A stretch of DNA of 64,000 bases from Oscarella lobularis (taxonomy: Eukaryota; Porifera; Homoscleromorpha; Homosclerophorida; Oscarellidae), in the NCBI RefSeq assembly GCF_947507565.1, contig NC_089182.1:1364001-1428000 (forward strand). Reading direction: 5' to 3'. Each line of letters starts with the position of its first letter. Position 1 is the first letter of the stretch. Shown here piece by piece: positions 22,156 through 31,778 of the stretch. Position numbers and translations under genes: made by a program. The notes below the pieces were generated by a model. That model searched no databases. It saw only the letters and a list, made by a program, of their open reading frames with translations, and was not told where the DNA came from.

Positions 22156-25100
22156 GTGATGTCCAACGCTTGCGATCGGTGCGATCGCTCGTACAAGAGC
22201 ACAAAAGCTCTCAATCTCCACCGACGAACGGCCCACGACCTCCAGGCCTTCTCCTCGGGCCGGTTTATCTGTCATCTTGGCTGCAAAAACACGTCGTTCC
22301 GCCGAGTCGCTGATTTAGTGACCCATTCGGCCAAAGAGCACGAATACGATCTAGGCAAAGCAGATTAAAAGTAATATCGGCCTTCATGTGTCCTTTCTGT
22401 AGGCGTGAAAAACGAAAATTTTAAAAATTCTGATGAATTTCTGTTTTGGAAAGCATCTGTCGAGAGCTCCAGCCGATGCCACTATAAAAAGGAGACGTCT
22501 GATAAAGGCAAACAGTTACCATGCTCGAGATAATTGACTTTTATTAATACATACTGTGTATAGTGATAAAGGACAAAACCGTGAAGTACTTTGTGTGCAG
22601 TGGTGACGTTGAAGCTCAGAAGAACACCTGGAAGAAACGGAAAACCGACCAGAAACGTCCTGGAAAGGCAATGAGGGAGTCGGTGAAAATCAATGGAGTC
22701 TGCCTAGCTTGATTGACGGCCACTTTCTCAAAAGAAGGAACTGTTTGAGTTTGGTACCTCCCCCACCACACTGGCCACGACCCAGAAAAGGATTCTTTGG
22801 CACATCTTCCTCTGCCAGAAAACATCAAAGAGAAAATTAAAATAAAAGGCTCTCAGGGAGTACCGATTTCTCGCATTATTGAATGTGCACCGTTGATTTT
22901 GAAGAGTACCAGTCCTGGGTATACTAATCCATGTACATAATAGATAGATATACAGGAAAGTGTTGGTAATTGAACAAAAAGAGACGGCCAAGAAGAGCTA
23001 AAACGACAGCATTACGTGACAAAGCAAGACTGCAGAAATCTCGTTAAGCCATTCGTCGACGTGTCCCTCGGAATCCGGAATCCGGACGACGCTGCATCTT
23101 TCCACACTATTGTAAACGAGCTGTCGTCAGAGGAGTACTGTCCAGTGACCATCTACAAACCTTATGGAACTGCTCCCACTGATGAGATGCTAGCCTCTGG
23201 GCTCCAGCTCTCTGCTGATTCTCTAGTCTTTGGTCTGATGACCAAGACGCAGAGAGAGGCTCTGATTGACTACGGCAAAACCATTCTGTGCTTAGACAGC
23301 ACTCACAAAGTGACACAGTATGACAATTTCAAACTGCTGACTCTTATGACCTGTGACCATTATGGAGAAGGTAAGCATACATTAATATTGGTAAATAATG
23401 TTCAAACATATTAATTTGGCCGTGGAAAAATACATCACATAATTAATTACAGAATTAATTATTTAATTTAATTTAATTTTTAATTATCTTAATTAAATAA
23501 TACTAAATTAATAAGTATTTATTACAACAAACCCTTATTATATGCTTACATAGTCTTATTAGTTACATTGATATTAACTATTTTGTTCCAAACCTTTGTT
23601 TTGAAGGAGTTGCCGTTGCTTGGTGTATTACCAACAAAGAAACTGTGGAACATTTGACAGCTTTTCTCAGAGCATTCTTGCATTAGTTCATGGCATCACC
23701 TTCAGCTGCATTATGACCGATGATGGTATTATCTAAGAAACGTCATAACTGACTTGAAGACTGTCTTCTGTTAGACTGGGCAGTCTCAACAACTATCGGA
23801 AGAATTTTTGGGTCTCAAACAAAGCACCTTCTCTGTCGTTGGCACGTTGAACGGTAGAGAGCAGTAGACATTATACAAATTCTGCAGTATCGCCGCGTAG
23901 ATCCTGGAAAAGAGCCCTGTTTTCAAAAGTCAGTCCTCCTGAGAGAGAAAACATAAGGCTGGTTGACGGCATTAATTGAAGAGACTGACCAGGGCAAATT
24001 CCAGCAGCTCCTGACCAATTTCGAGTGTTACTGCCAGACAACTGAACCTGCATTCTTCAAATACTTCCATGCCACCTACAGTAACCGACCTGAAAAATGG
24101 GCATTATGCTGCAGGGACTTCGACCACTCAGACACTGACACCAACATGTTTGTGGAGAGGTAGATGAGATATAAATAGTTGCTTGATATCAGTAACACCG
24201 CCTCATCAGTTTCCACAACAAACTGAAGCATAACCCATCGTATTTCAACGGACACAGAAACCGTCGGTGTGACGTCCTGTTGAACACATTGCTAAAATTC
24301 GAGAAGGATCAGTACTTTGCCATTCTTCAAAAACGGGAGAAAATGAAGGTGAATGCCAAAATGGCAAAGGAAAGTCGTCGTCACAAACGGGGCATGGAAA
24401 TTCCTTCAGAAAACATCATGGTTAGACATTACACAATATATAAGTACTTCATTTCAATTCTTTTAATGATCCTGCAGTGCGTTCAACCTTATGTGTGGAC
24501 AGTGAAATCCCAGAGTGGAGTAGAACAGTACGAAGTGAAGAAAGTCGACGATTGTTCTCAGGAGAACTGCAAGACGTCCCGTCTCAAGTGCTGCATAGAA
24601 GAGGCCTGCAGATTTCTTTGCAGGGACATGTATACGTGCACTTGCCCTGACTACAAATAGGGTCATCTCTGCAAGCACGTCCACGCCGTCCATCGGATGA
24701 ACAAAAAGGCTGACGAGAATGAGTGGATGGAACTGGAGAGACTTCTGTCTGAAAATAGAGTAGAAGTGTCACCCCCAGTGTCACCCCCAGTGTCACCCCC
24801 AGTGTCACCCCCACCGTTCCAACTCGAAGCTCTCAAGGCACGTAGTGGTAATAAGGCTACATTAATTCCTGAACAATCAGAGAAGCAGATTAATCGTAAG
24901 AGGATATTTTTATGCTAACCTCAGTAATTGTATGTGCTATTTAGGAAAATGGCAAAAATTCAAGACAGCATGACGGAATTGGAGCGCCTTGTGCAAAAGT
25001 CAACCGTTGGTCCATCTCTGCCATACATTGAGGAGCTCATGGCCTCCGCCGTATCGGTTGCAAAGGCGTCTCAGGCAGCGGAGAGTCAAGCAGATCCTCA

Positions 25101-26393
25101 ACCGTTTCCTGGGAAGAATTTCAGCTCCGACATCGCTTTCCAGAAAGGCAGAAATCAAAGAGGAAAAGAGGGCAAAAACCTTTGAGGTTGAATCTCACAG
25201 AACAGTTCTGCTATACACAAATTTATTTGTAAACATAATTATAATTAAAGTAATAATAATAAAAATAAATAATAAAAAATAAATATTAATAGTGAATATT
25301 AATGCTAATTAAATATTAACAATTATTATTCTGAATATAGTAATGACAGTAATATAATAATAATGTCATTTTCCTAGGCGACAAAAGACGCAGGCTAAAA
25401 GGCCCGCCTTGGAATCATTCTTTCTTGCCAATCCTAAGAAAAATGGTTAGACAAATTAAATGCAATTTTTTGGTTACTATTGAATGCATTTCAGAAGGTG
25501 CAAAGGAGAAAAAACTGTCAGGGGGAACCACCTTCTTCTAACGGTTCTTCATCGCCGGTCCTTAATGAGGAAAATGATCGAGGATATGATGAATGGCTAC
25601 TTGCTACCAGTGCCAGGCTGCCCATCACTGCCTATCCCACAGCTACGCCAAGCGGAAAAGCCGCCTGAGAAACCCACAGGAATCAAAATCCTTCCGCAAT
25701 GTCTTCGTCTGAAGAACCGTACCGGGAAGGTCGTCATCGGGGACGGAAATTGCCTCTTTCGTGCATTGTCCATTCAACTGTTCAACCACGAACTTCTGTA
25801 CACTCGCCTGAGGGCAATCCTCGCTCTCTGCCAGAAAGAAAATCCCCAATGGTATTCGGCAATATTGGGAGGACAAGGCAATTTCCTAACTGAACATGTG
25901 GCAAAAATGGAGAGAAACGGTACATGGGGCACACAGGTCAGTCAATTATTCCTTTAATTACAGCAAATAAACTTTATATAAGATACTTTAATTAATAATT
26001 ATTTAACACTTATAATGTTAACCATAAGTACCAAATAATTTCTAAACAGTCTAGTTAGAGTGCGATTTACGTAATATAAGTATGGTTTCGTTTGTAGGTT
26101 GAGCTGCAGGCGGCAGCAGATCTCTTTGGAAAGCCTGTGTACGTTGCCTCACCGCATCCTGTGACGAAAGCTTTTGGCTGGATGGTGTTCACTCCGCAAA
26201 GCAGCAGTTTCGAGAGCACCACGAAGGAGTTGGTCGCCGGCATCACCCACCTTCACTATACTGTCGACCACATTGAAGTGGCTCACACCGGATGCCATTA
26301 CGACGCTGTTATGAGCAAAAACGGCGAAAAACTGCCCCAGCCCGACTTACGATTTGGCCAGGAAGGGCCCTCTCACGAATTCGTCGTCAAATG
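22156..26393 (+). pseudogene. MULE transposase: C2H2 fingers, Mutator DDE, SWIM finger, OTU protease
   Basis: The 5' exon (22156-22368) encodes two C2H2 fingers (CDRCDRSYKSTKALNLHRR; CHLGCKNTSFRRVADLVTH). At about 22600-22900 comes the N-terminal MULE region with HTGHDPEKD, with a frame change near 22711. The DDE core has LCLDSTHKVTQYDNFKLLTL (about 23285-23345), WCITNKETVEHL, CIMTDD and NMFVES; the last is made by a clean 50-bp intron (24160-24209). The SWIM finger CTCPDY...GHLCKHVHAV (24640-24690) is interrupted by a TAG at 24658-24660. Four VSPP units follow (24767-24815). The last exons, after about 25480, encode an OTU domain. The lesions between 23650 and 23900 and the TAG make it a pseudogene. 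Confidence 0.85.
25484..26393 (+). pseudogene. OTU-type cysteine protease module of the MULE
   Basis: Two exons (to 25936 and 26098-26393) join in phase 0 across a 161-bp GT-AG intron as WGTQ then VELQAAADLFGKPVYVA. The catalytic block VVIGDGNCLFRALSIQLF (about 25729-25785) supplies the Asp and Cys of OTU deubiquitinases, and VAHTGCHYDAV near the end supplies the His. No stop or frameshift is seen in this part. I believe OTU ORFs have been reported in some animal Mutator/Phantom elements. Whether it is a separate gene or the C-terminus of the transposase is unclear: a stop (TAG at about 25447) follows LESFFLANPKKNG just before it. Confidence 0.8.
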
Positions 26394-27373
26394 AAGTCTA
26401 CGCACGTCTTCGCGGCACGACTCGCACGTTTGACGCACATTGCCACGCCTCTTACGTTCATGCTCATGCTTTCTAATAAGGTTATTGCCGTTCCATTCCT
26501 TGATATAACAGGATTCCCTCTGACAGTAAGTCTAGCTGTGCCTCGATTATGAGGTGATCATTAGCTTCTTTCTGGAACCCCGGCTTTGCGGTGTAGAAAT
26601 GCACGTAGTCGCGCAGCGTTCTCTCCGATGGGAGGCGCATAAAACCCGACGTGCGAGCGGCAGTGTAGGCAGCAGACGAAAGCATTTTCAAGTTCAGCGC
26701 CCACCTTATCATCATTGGGTGCCAACGCATTCCACGACTTTCGTGAAGTCGTGCCGCCTTCTTCTGTTCTTCCCAAAACAACCGCATATAAGTGAAATCA
26801 ATTTAAAGCGCAAGGAGTATTATTACACCACATACTGAAAAGATCCAGTGGGAAAATCCTCTTCAATGGCAGACGTTTTCTTGTCTATAATGTCTACCAG
26901 GTTGTCGTGTAGACGATCGCTGACAACGCCGCAAGACTCAACGGAATTCACTATCGTCGATGTTAGGGGTCGAATGCGCCTCTGGTCACTCTTCTTCTTT
27001 TTAGCCAACTCGAGCAGCTTCTTCGCTCTTTGTGGGGTTTCCAAAGAGGAGTTAGGCCCAAACTTTGACTTTAGCACGGAACTGGAGATGCGCCTCTTCA
27101 CCATCCAGCTCGCCTCTTCGCACACGCCGAATGTCAAAATAACGCGCGTCAGGATTTCCTGCCTGAACAATGGCGAAAGTAATTACAGTAACTTGGACGT
27201 ACCAGGGCAGACGTGGAGCGTTTCCACAGTTTCGATCAGCGCGTCCTCTGAATCCGCTAGCATAGCGGGCTTCATCAAAAAACCTCGGACGTAGACGTCG
27301 CCTTTTTCAGCAGATGCTATGGGTAATTCTCGTAGGGACTCCTCCTTGGGCAATGTCTGCTTCGATCCGGCTA

Positions 27374-28889
27374 CCGCATTCCCTCACCTAAAAGCGCATG
27401 CGCTTATATGCGAATTTGGTAAGCGCATGCGCTTATATCTCGGGCAGAGGCGCATGCGCTTTTAGGCGGGGGACAATCTGCTTCCGCGAGCCATCTTCAA
27501 GTCCGAAATGCATCGTCGCTCGTACTCGCTCGAATTCAAGAGAAGGGTCATTCTTTCGCTGGAAGCAAATGGAGGGAACGTGTCGAAGACGGCAAAAGAG
27601 CACGGTGTGCATCGCCGTGTTGTCCAGCGATGGAATCAGCAGAAAGAAAGTTTGTCTGACGCCGCTAAATCGCGTGATACGTCTACAAGGAAGCGAAGAC
27701 GCCTATCTCGTTCAAGTTCAATCGCTTGCAAATTTCCTGATGTCGAGGCGGCCTTGGTTGAATGGATCAAAATGTGTCGAGATGATCGAATCACAGTAGA
27801 CGGCTCTTTTGTGCTGTTGCCTCACAGGGGCAAAAAGTTCCTCCTAATAGTAGAGAACTTGCAGTGAATTTTGTAGAAGAGTGCGGTAAAGCCTGCGCAG
27901 AAAAACGCTACCCCCTCTACGGCATTGCTGAAACGCCACTCTGGTTTGACATGCCAGCAAACCGCACCATTGATTTTCGAGGGGTTAAAACAGTCGCATC
28001 AAAAACCACTGGCAAAGAGAAATTTTGCGCTACACTGTCGTGCTCGCTGCGTTTGCTGATGGTAGCAAACTTCCTCCCATGATCATCTTCAAGGGACTAA
28101 AAAGAATTCCTAAAGTTCAATTTCCTGCTGGCGTGGTTGTCCAAGTTTCTAAAGGTGGGTCTATGACAACAGAACTTCTTCTTTTCTGGCTTGAAAATGT
28201 CTGGAGACGCCGAAAAAACTCACTTTTTCGTTCTCCTGCACTTCTGATACTAGACCGTCATGCTAGTCACCTCCATCGCGATGTTCTCTCAGCTATGTCA
28301 CAACAGCATCAAACGAGGGCCTTGTTCGTTCCACCTGGCATGACACCAATTCTCCAGCCATGTGACGTGTCATGGAATAAACCCTTCAAAGATGCTATGA
28401 GAAGGAAATGGAAGACGTGGCTCGTTGAAGGCGAAAAAGAATACACAAGAGCCGGAAACAGGAGGTCTGCATCCTACAAGCAAGTCGCCGAGTGGGTTGA
28501 AGAGTGTTGGAAGGACTTGGATAGCGACATCGTTGCACGGTCGTTTGTGCATTGTGGCATTGTAAAGGTGCCAGAGGAAGAGAACCCTGTTTATCATCAT
28601 CGCCTTCAGCAAATCATTCTGGACAAGAACCAGACGAAGAGAGCAGTGAAAGCTCAGAGTCAGAAAGCGACTTGGAATTCGAAACTCTGAGCGAATCTGA
28701 AGATGATTAGACGCGCACTTTCAAAGTTAGAAACTTTTGCTTTTGATGTGGCAGTGGTCTCCGTAAAATAAAAGGTAAATCAAAATAGCGCATGCGCCTA
28801 TAAGTGAAATAAACACAGCTAATTACAAAAACTTGAAAAAGACAGTATCTATCTTATAAGCGCATGCGCTTTTATGTGAGGGAATACGG
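27374..28889 (+). mobile_element. pogo-like DNA transposon, short, both ends present
   Basis: The 32-bp terminal repeats (27374-27405, starting CCGCATTCCCTCACCTAAAA; 28858-28889) match at 30 of 32 positions and are flanked by TA (27372-27373, 28890-28891). Extra copies of AAGCGCATGCGCTT occur inside both ends (about 27420 and 27448; a similar one at about 28788). At 1516 bp it is shorter than its relatives, carries no HIRAN ORF, and has an internally deleted transposase. It sits at the 5' edge of the P-like gene remnant. Confidence 0.9.
27508..28690 (+). pseudogene. pogo-like transposase with internal deletion and lost catalytic Asp
   Basis: From ATG 27508 the HTH part reads SLEFKRRVILSLEANGGN and AKEHGVHRRVVQRWNQQ. 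After a truncated middle (stop at 27865) the DDE part resumes in other frames. At about 27925-27950 it reads GIAETPLWFDMPANRTIDF where family members have (N)xDETPLWFDM, so the first catalytic Asp is replaced by Ala (GCT). The second motif, LLILDRHASHLH (about 28240-28275), and the third, ILQPCDVSWNKPFK (about 28351-28392), are intact. A frame change near 28025 adds to the damage. It is inactive by sequence. Confidence 0.82.
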
Positions 28890-28891
28890 TA

Positions 28892-29805
28892 AGCAGCACG
28901 CAGTCGTCAAGCGCCAGACGATGCCATGAATGGACGCTGCAGCGGAAAGGCATGGCATGATGCAACAGCATCAGCACATGTGTACCTGACATCGACCGTC
29001 GAAGGATTTGGGGTTTTGGCAGCTTTCCGAGTTCCTTTTCTTCGAGAGAACCGTAAATGCCGTGGCATACCTACAGTTTAATAAGTGTCACAAAAAGTCC
29101 AAAAAGGAGGCGATTGGAAACTTTTTCACGACCGTGACTGCCGCAGTTCGCTACAAACAACATCGACGAAGCGATCAAACTACCAACACCGTGGTGAAAT
29201 GGATTGGCAACTCGGCTACATGTCCCACCGTTATGCCTGAGAAGCCACGCCTATTCTTAGACAAAAACGGCGGCAAATGGCAATGGCGTCACCGAAACCC
29301 TTCTAACCAAGCGCATTACACGCGCCGATGACCTATCTTAACCTCAGTGAAGCGTAGGTGGAGCCCAGAACAATTATGTAGATGTAGGACGTCACCCCGT
29401 TTACCGAGTAGGCGTACGCGTGCTTCCATAGCCGCCGGCACTACTTCGGCGTCATTCGAACAACATCTCACCTTTTATAAGAGATAAAGAACGTTCTTGC
29501 TTCGGAAGCGATTCTCAGAAAGAAATGAGAGAGGACGAATTCAGTCGAAGTATACGGGACAGGAAGCAAAGGAGCGAGACACAGTTGGAACAAACGCATA
29601 TACAAAAATCACGTGACAGCGGCTAGTTACCAATCCCTCTTCTCTGCTGTGACTAATAGAAATAAAATTTATTGGTTGAATAAAACAAATTAATTATACC
29701 CATCTTTAGAATGAGCAAACAAACAACTCCACCAGCTCATGATACATATTATGAGTTACCTCTTGTTTGCATTGGGCACAATTAAGCGCGAATTGAGAGG
29801 AAAGA
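28892..29805. other. Unrecognised; one plus-strand ORF
   Basis: The ORF 29008-29331 (plus, 107 codons) ends PRLFLDKNGGKWQWRHRNP and looks coding by composition but has no family I recognise. The rest shows nothing. Confidence 0.25.
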
Positions 29806-30450
29806 TGGCAAAGTTCCATGAGACAAAATTCCTGACAAGTGGGAGTTGAGAATATCCCTGTCGACCTCCTAAACGACTGGTTGGATTTAATTGAAACCTT
29901 TCTCTTAAGTTTGCGGCGCCCCTCCCCATCATTTTGAAGGTAAATAAGTTGATATCAATAACTGCTTAACAGCGAATCGGCCCTTTATGGAACCATGGGC
30001 GTTCCAATAGACCAAATTCCTGACAAGTTCGAGTTGTGAGCATCCTTGTCTACCTCCAATAGAAGTAAATAAGTTCATATCAATAACGGTTAAGGAGATA
30101 ATAGGTGAATCACGGAACCGTCTATGTTCCAGTAGACCAAATTCCTGGCAAGTGCGAGTTGAGAACATCCCTGACTACCTCATAAACGACTGGTACCATT
30201 TAATTATGATACGATTTAATTAAAACTTTCTCTTAATGTGTTTCGGCACCGATCTTTCTCACTGTGAAACAATAAATAAGTTGATATAATAACTGTTAGG
30301 TGATAAATTGTGGAACTATGTGAGTTCCAGTAAACCAAATTCCTGACAAGTGGAAGTTGATATTATCCCAGTTTACGTCGTAAACGACTGGTTGGATTTA
30401 ATTGAATTGTTTCTGTTAAGTTTGGGCCCCACCATATCATTTTAAAGAAG
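29806..30450 (+). repeat. Satellite-like tandem array, first block
   Basis: Four diverged copies of a 125-195 bp unit start near 29815, 30005, 30130 and 30328. Each contains a form of GACCAAATTCCTGACAAG, then GAGTTGAGAACATCC, CCTCCTAAACGACTGG, TTAATTGAAACTTTCTCTTA and AAGTAAATAAGTTGATATCA. The same unit continues at 31080-31715. Confidence 0.85.
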
Positions 30451-31079
30451 TTAATAAATTGAGGCAAACGGTTAGATATAGAATGTACTGGCACACCTTC
30501 CCAAGAAGGCCTGCTACTACGTGGACTTTCAGTGGTTAGCAGCATTCCCACGGTGTATTTCGGGGGACTTTCACTAGATGAACGCACAGAGGCACCAGCG
30601 GAAGATGAGGCAGATACATCTAAAACGAATATTCAAAGCACGTAAGCAAGATGATGAGAATTAACCTGCGTCGTTTGAATCAGAAGAAGAGCTTCTACTA
30701 CGTGGACTTTCAGTGGTTGGCACAGAGGCACCATCATCTACATCTAATATTCAAAACACGTAAGCAAGATGATGAGAATAAACCTGCGTCGTTTGAATCA
30801 GATGACGAGCCTGAATCCCTTTTAGAACTTTTGGCTATGGACATGTCTAGAATAAAATGCCAGACATGAAAGGAAACGCAACCGAGGCCCCTTTCACCTT
30901 CAAAAGTTACTGCCTTCTTCAAACGTCTCCTTCGGTCGGCCATGACTTCAGTCGAAAACAGCGATCGAGAGAGATGTATCGTCTGCGCATGTCTTCGGGC
31001 CGCGAGCATACTTCGTGTAGTTGGCGCTAGCGCGCTTTTTATATCAATAGCAAGCAGGAGATAATCTGCGTACCATTGA
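30451..31079 (+). other. Insert between satellite blocks with a two-fold internal duplication
   Basis: CTACTACGTGGACTTTCAGT and the sequence after it (to GTAAGCAAGATGATGAGAAT) occurs twice (about 30510-30662 and 30689-30779), the first copy with an extra middle part. The second copy runs into an open frame with ENKPASFESDDEPESLLELL ending at 30869. This looks like the acidic C-terminal exon of an unknown protein, duplicated. Confidence 0.4.
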
Positions 31080-31715
31080 ACCATGTGAGTTCCAGTAGAC
31101 CAAATTCCTGACTAGTTCGAGTTGAGAACATCCTTTTCTCTCCTATATACTACTTGTTTAAATTTATTGAAAGTTTCTCTTAAGTTTAGAGCCCCTCCTC
31201 ATCATTTTGAAGACGTAAATAAGTTGATATCAGAAGCGGTTGAGGAGATAATCGGCAATTCATGGAACCATGTGAGTTCCAGTAGACCAAATTCCTTACA
31301 AGTGCGAGTTGAGAACATCCCTGACTACCTCCTAAACGACTTGCACTATCTAATTGAAACTTTTCTTAAAAGGTTGGGGCGCCCCTAACCCTCATTATTT
31401 AGAAGTATTATCATGGACAAAATCGACGATTTATGGAACCACGTGAGTTCCAGTAGACAAAATTCCTGACAAGTGGGAGTTGAGAATATCCCTGTCGACC
31501 TCCTAAACGACTGGTTGGATTTAGTTGTTTTCTTTTAAATTTACAGCGCTCCTCCCCATCATTTTGAAGAAGTAAACAAATGTATATCAATAACGGTTTA
31601 GCAGAGAATCGGCGATTCATTGAACCATCTGAGTTCCAATAGACCAAATTCTTGACAAGTTGGAGTGGAGAACATCCTTGTCTACCTCCAATAGTAGTTA
31701 ATAAATTAACATCAA
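31080..31715 (+). repeat. Satellite-like tandem array, second block
   Basis: Four more copies of the unit seen at 29806-30450 start near 31093, 31275, 31450 and 31637. Unit order and orientation are the same, so the two blocks are probably one array split by the 30.5-31.1 kb insert. Confidence 0.85.
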
Positions 31716-31778
31716 TATTTAAAGACTCAACCGGAAGAATCGCACGCTGGTTAATGATATCGAGCGAATATCAATGGG

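Larger units (their letters stand above)
22014..26516 (+). mobile_element. Mutator-like element (MULE) with C2H2-DDE-SWIM-OTU gene, nested in the P-like gene
   Basis: The terminal repeats are 29 bp (22014-22042, starting GAATCCTGTTATATCAAGGA; 26488-26516) and match at 28 of 29 positions. They are flanked by an identical 10-bp duplication, CCTCTGACAG, at 22004-22013 and 26517-26526. That length fits Mutator elements (usually 8-11 bp). Removing the element and one duplication restores an open frame in the host P-like gene (VLLVDEM follows LLSEAQRHV). The 4503-bp element contains one plus-strand gene. Confidence 0.93.
20620..27372 (-). pseudogene. P-element/THAP9-like transposase gene, split by a MULE insertion and degraded
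   Basis: Minus-strand pieces in order: 27372-27203 (unassigned N-terminal part); 27162-26837 with SCGVVSDRLHDNLVDI and DFPTGSF; 26787-26517 with FWEEQ, MRWHPMMIRWALNL and LPSERTLRDYVHF; then the MULE; 22013-21615 with VVLLVDEMKVREDIFFD, which holds the first catalytic Asp; 21637-21275 with TSDGAARNRLFF and FFSDVPHLIKTNRNCLSHSY; 21366-21154 with LPKLKLEHVDLTLYSRMRVD; 21150-21005 with VADALHHF and DRMFDCLNARSLK; and 20943-20876 with FFRYLMDYWQAQVD. This order and these motifs are those of P-element/THAP9-type transposases. No THAP finger was found. Frame breaks near 21630 and a missing splice acceptor before 26787 indicate decay. Confidence 0.72.

Noticed and set aside
24584-24814. Minus-strand ORF with GVTL repeats
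   Set aside because: Antisense of the four 12-bp VSPP-coding units of the MULE; a shadow.
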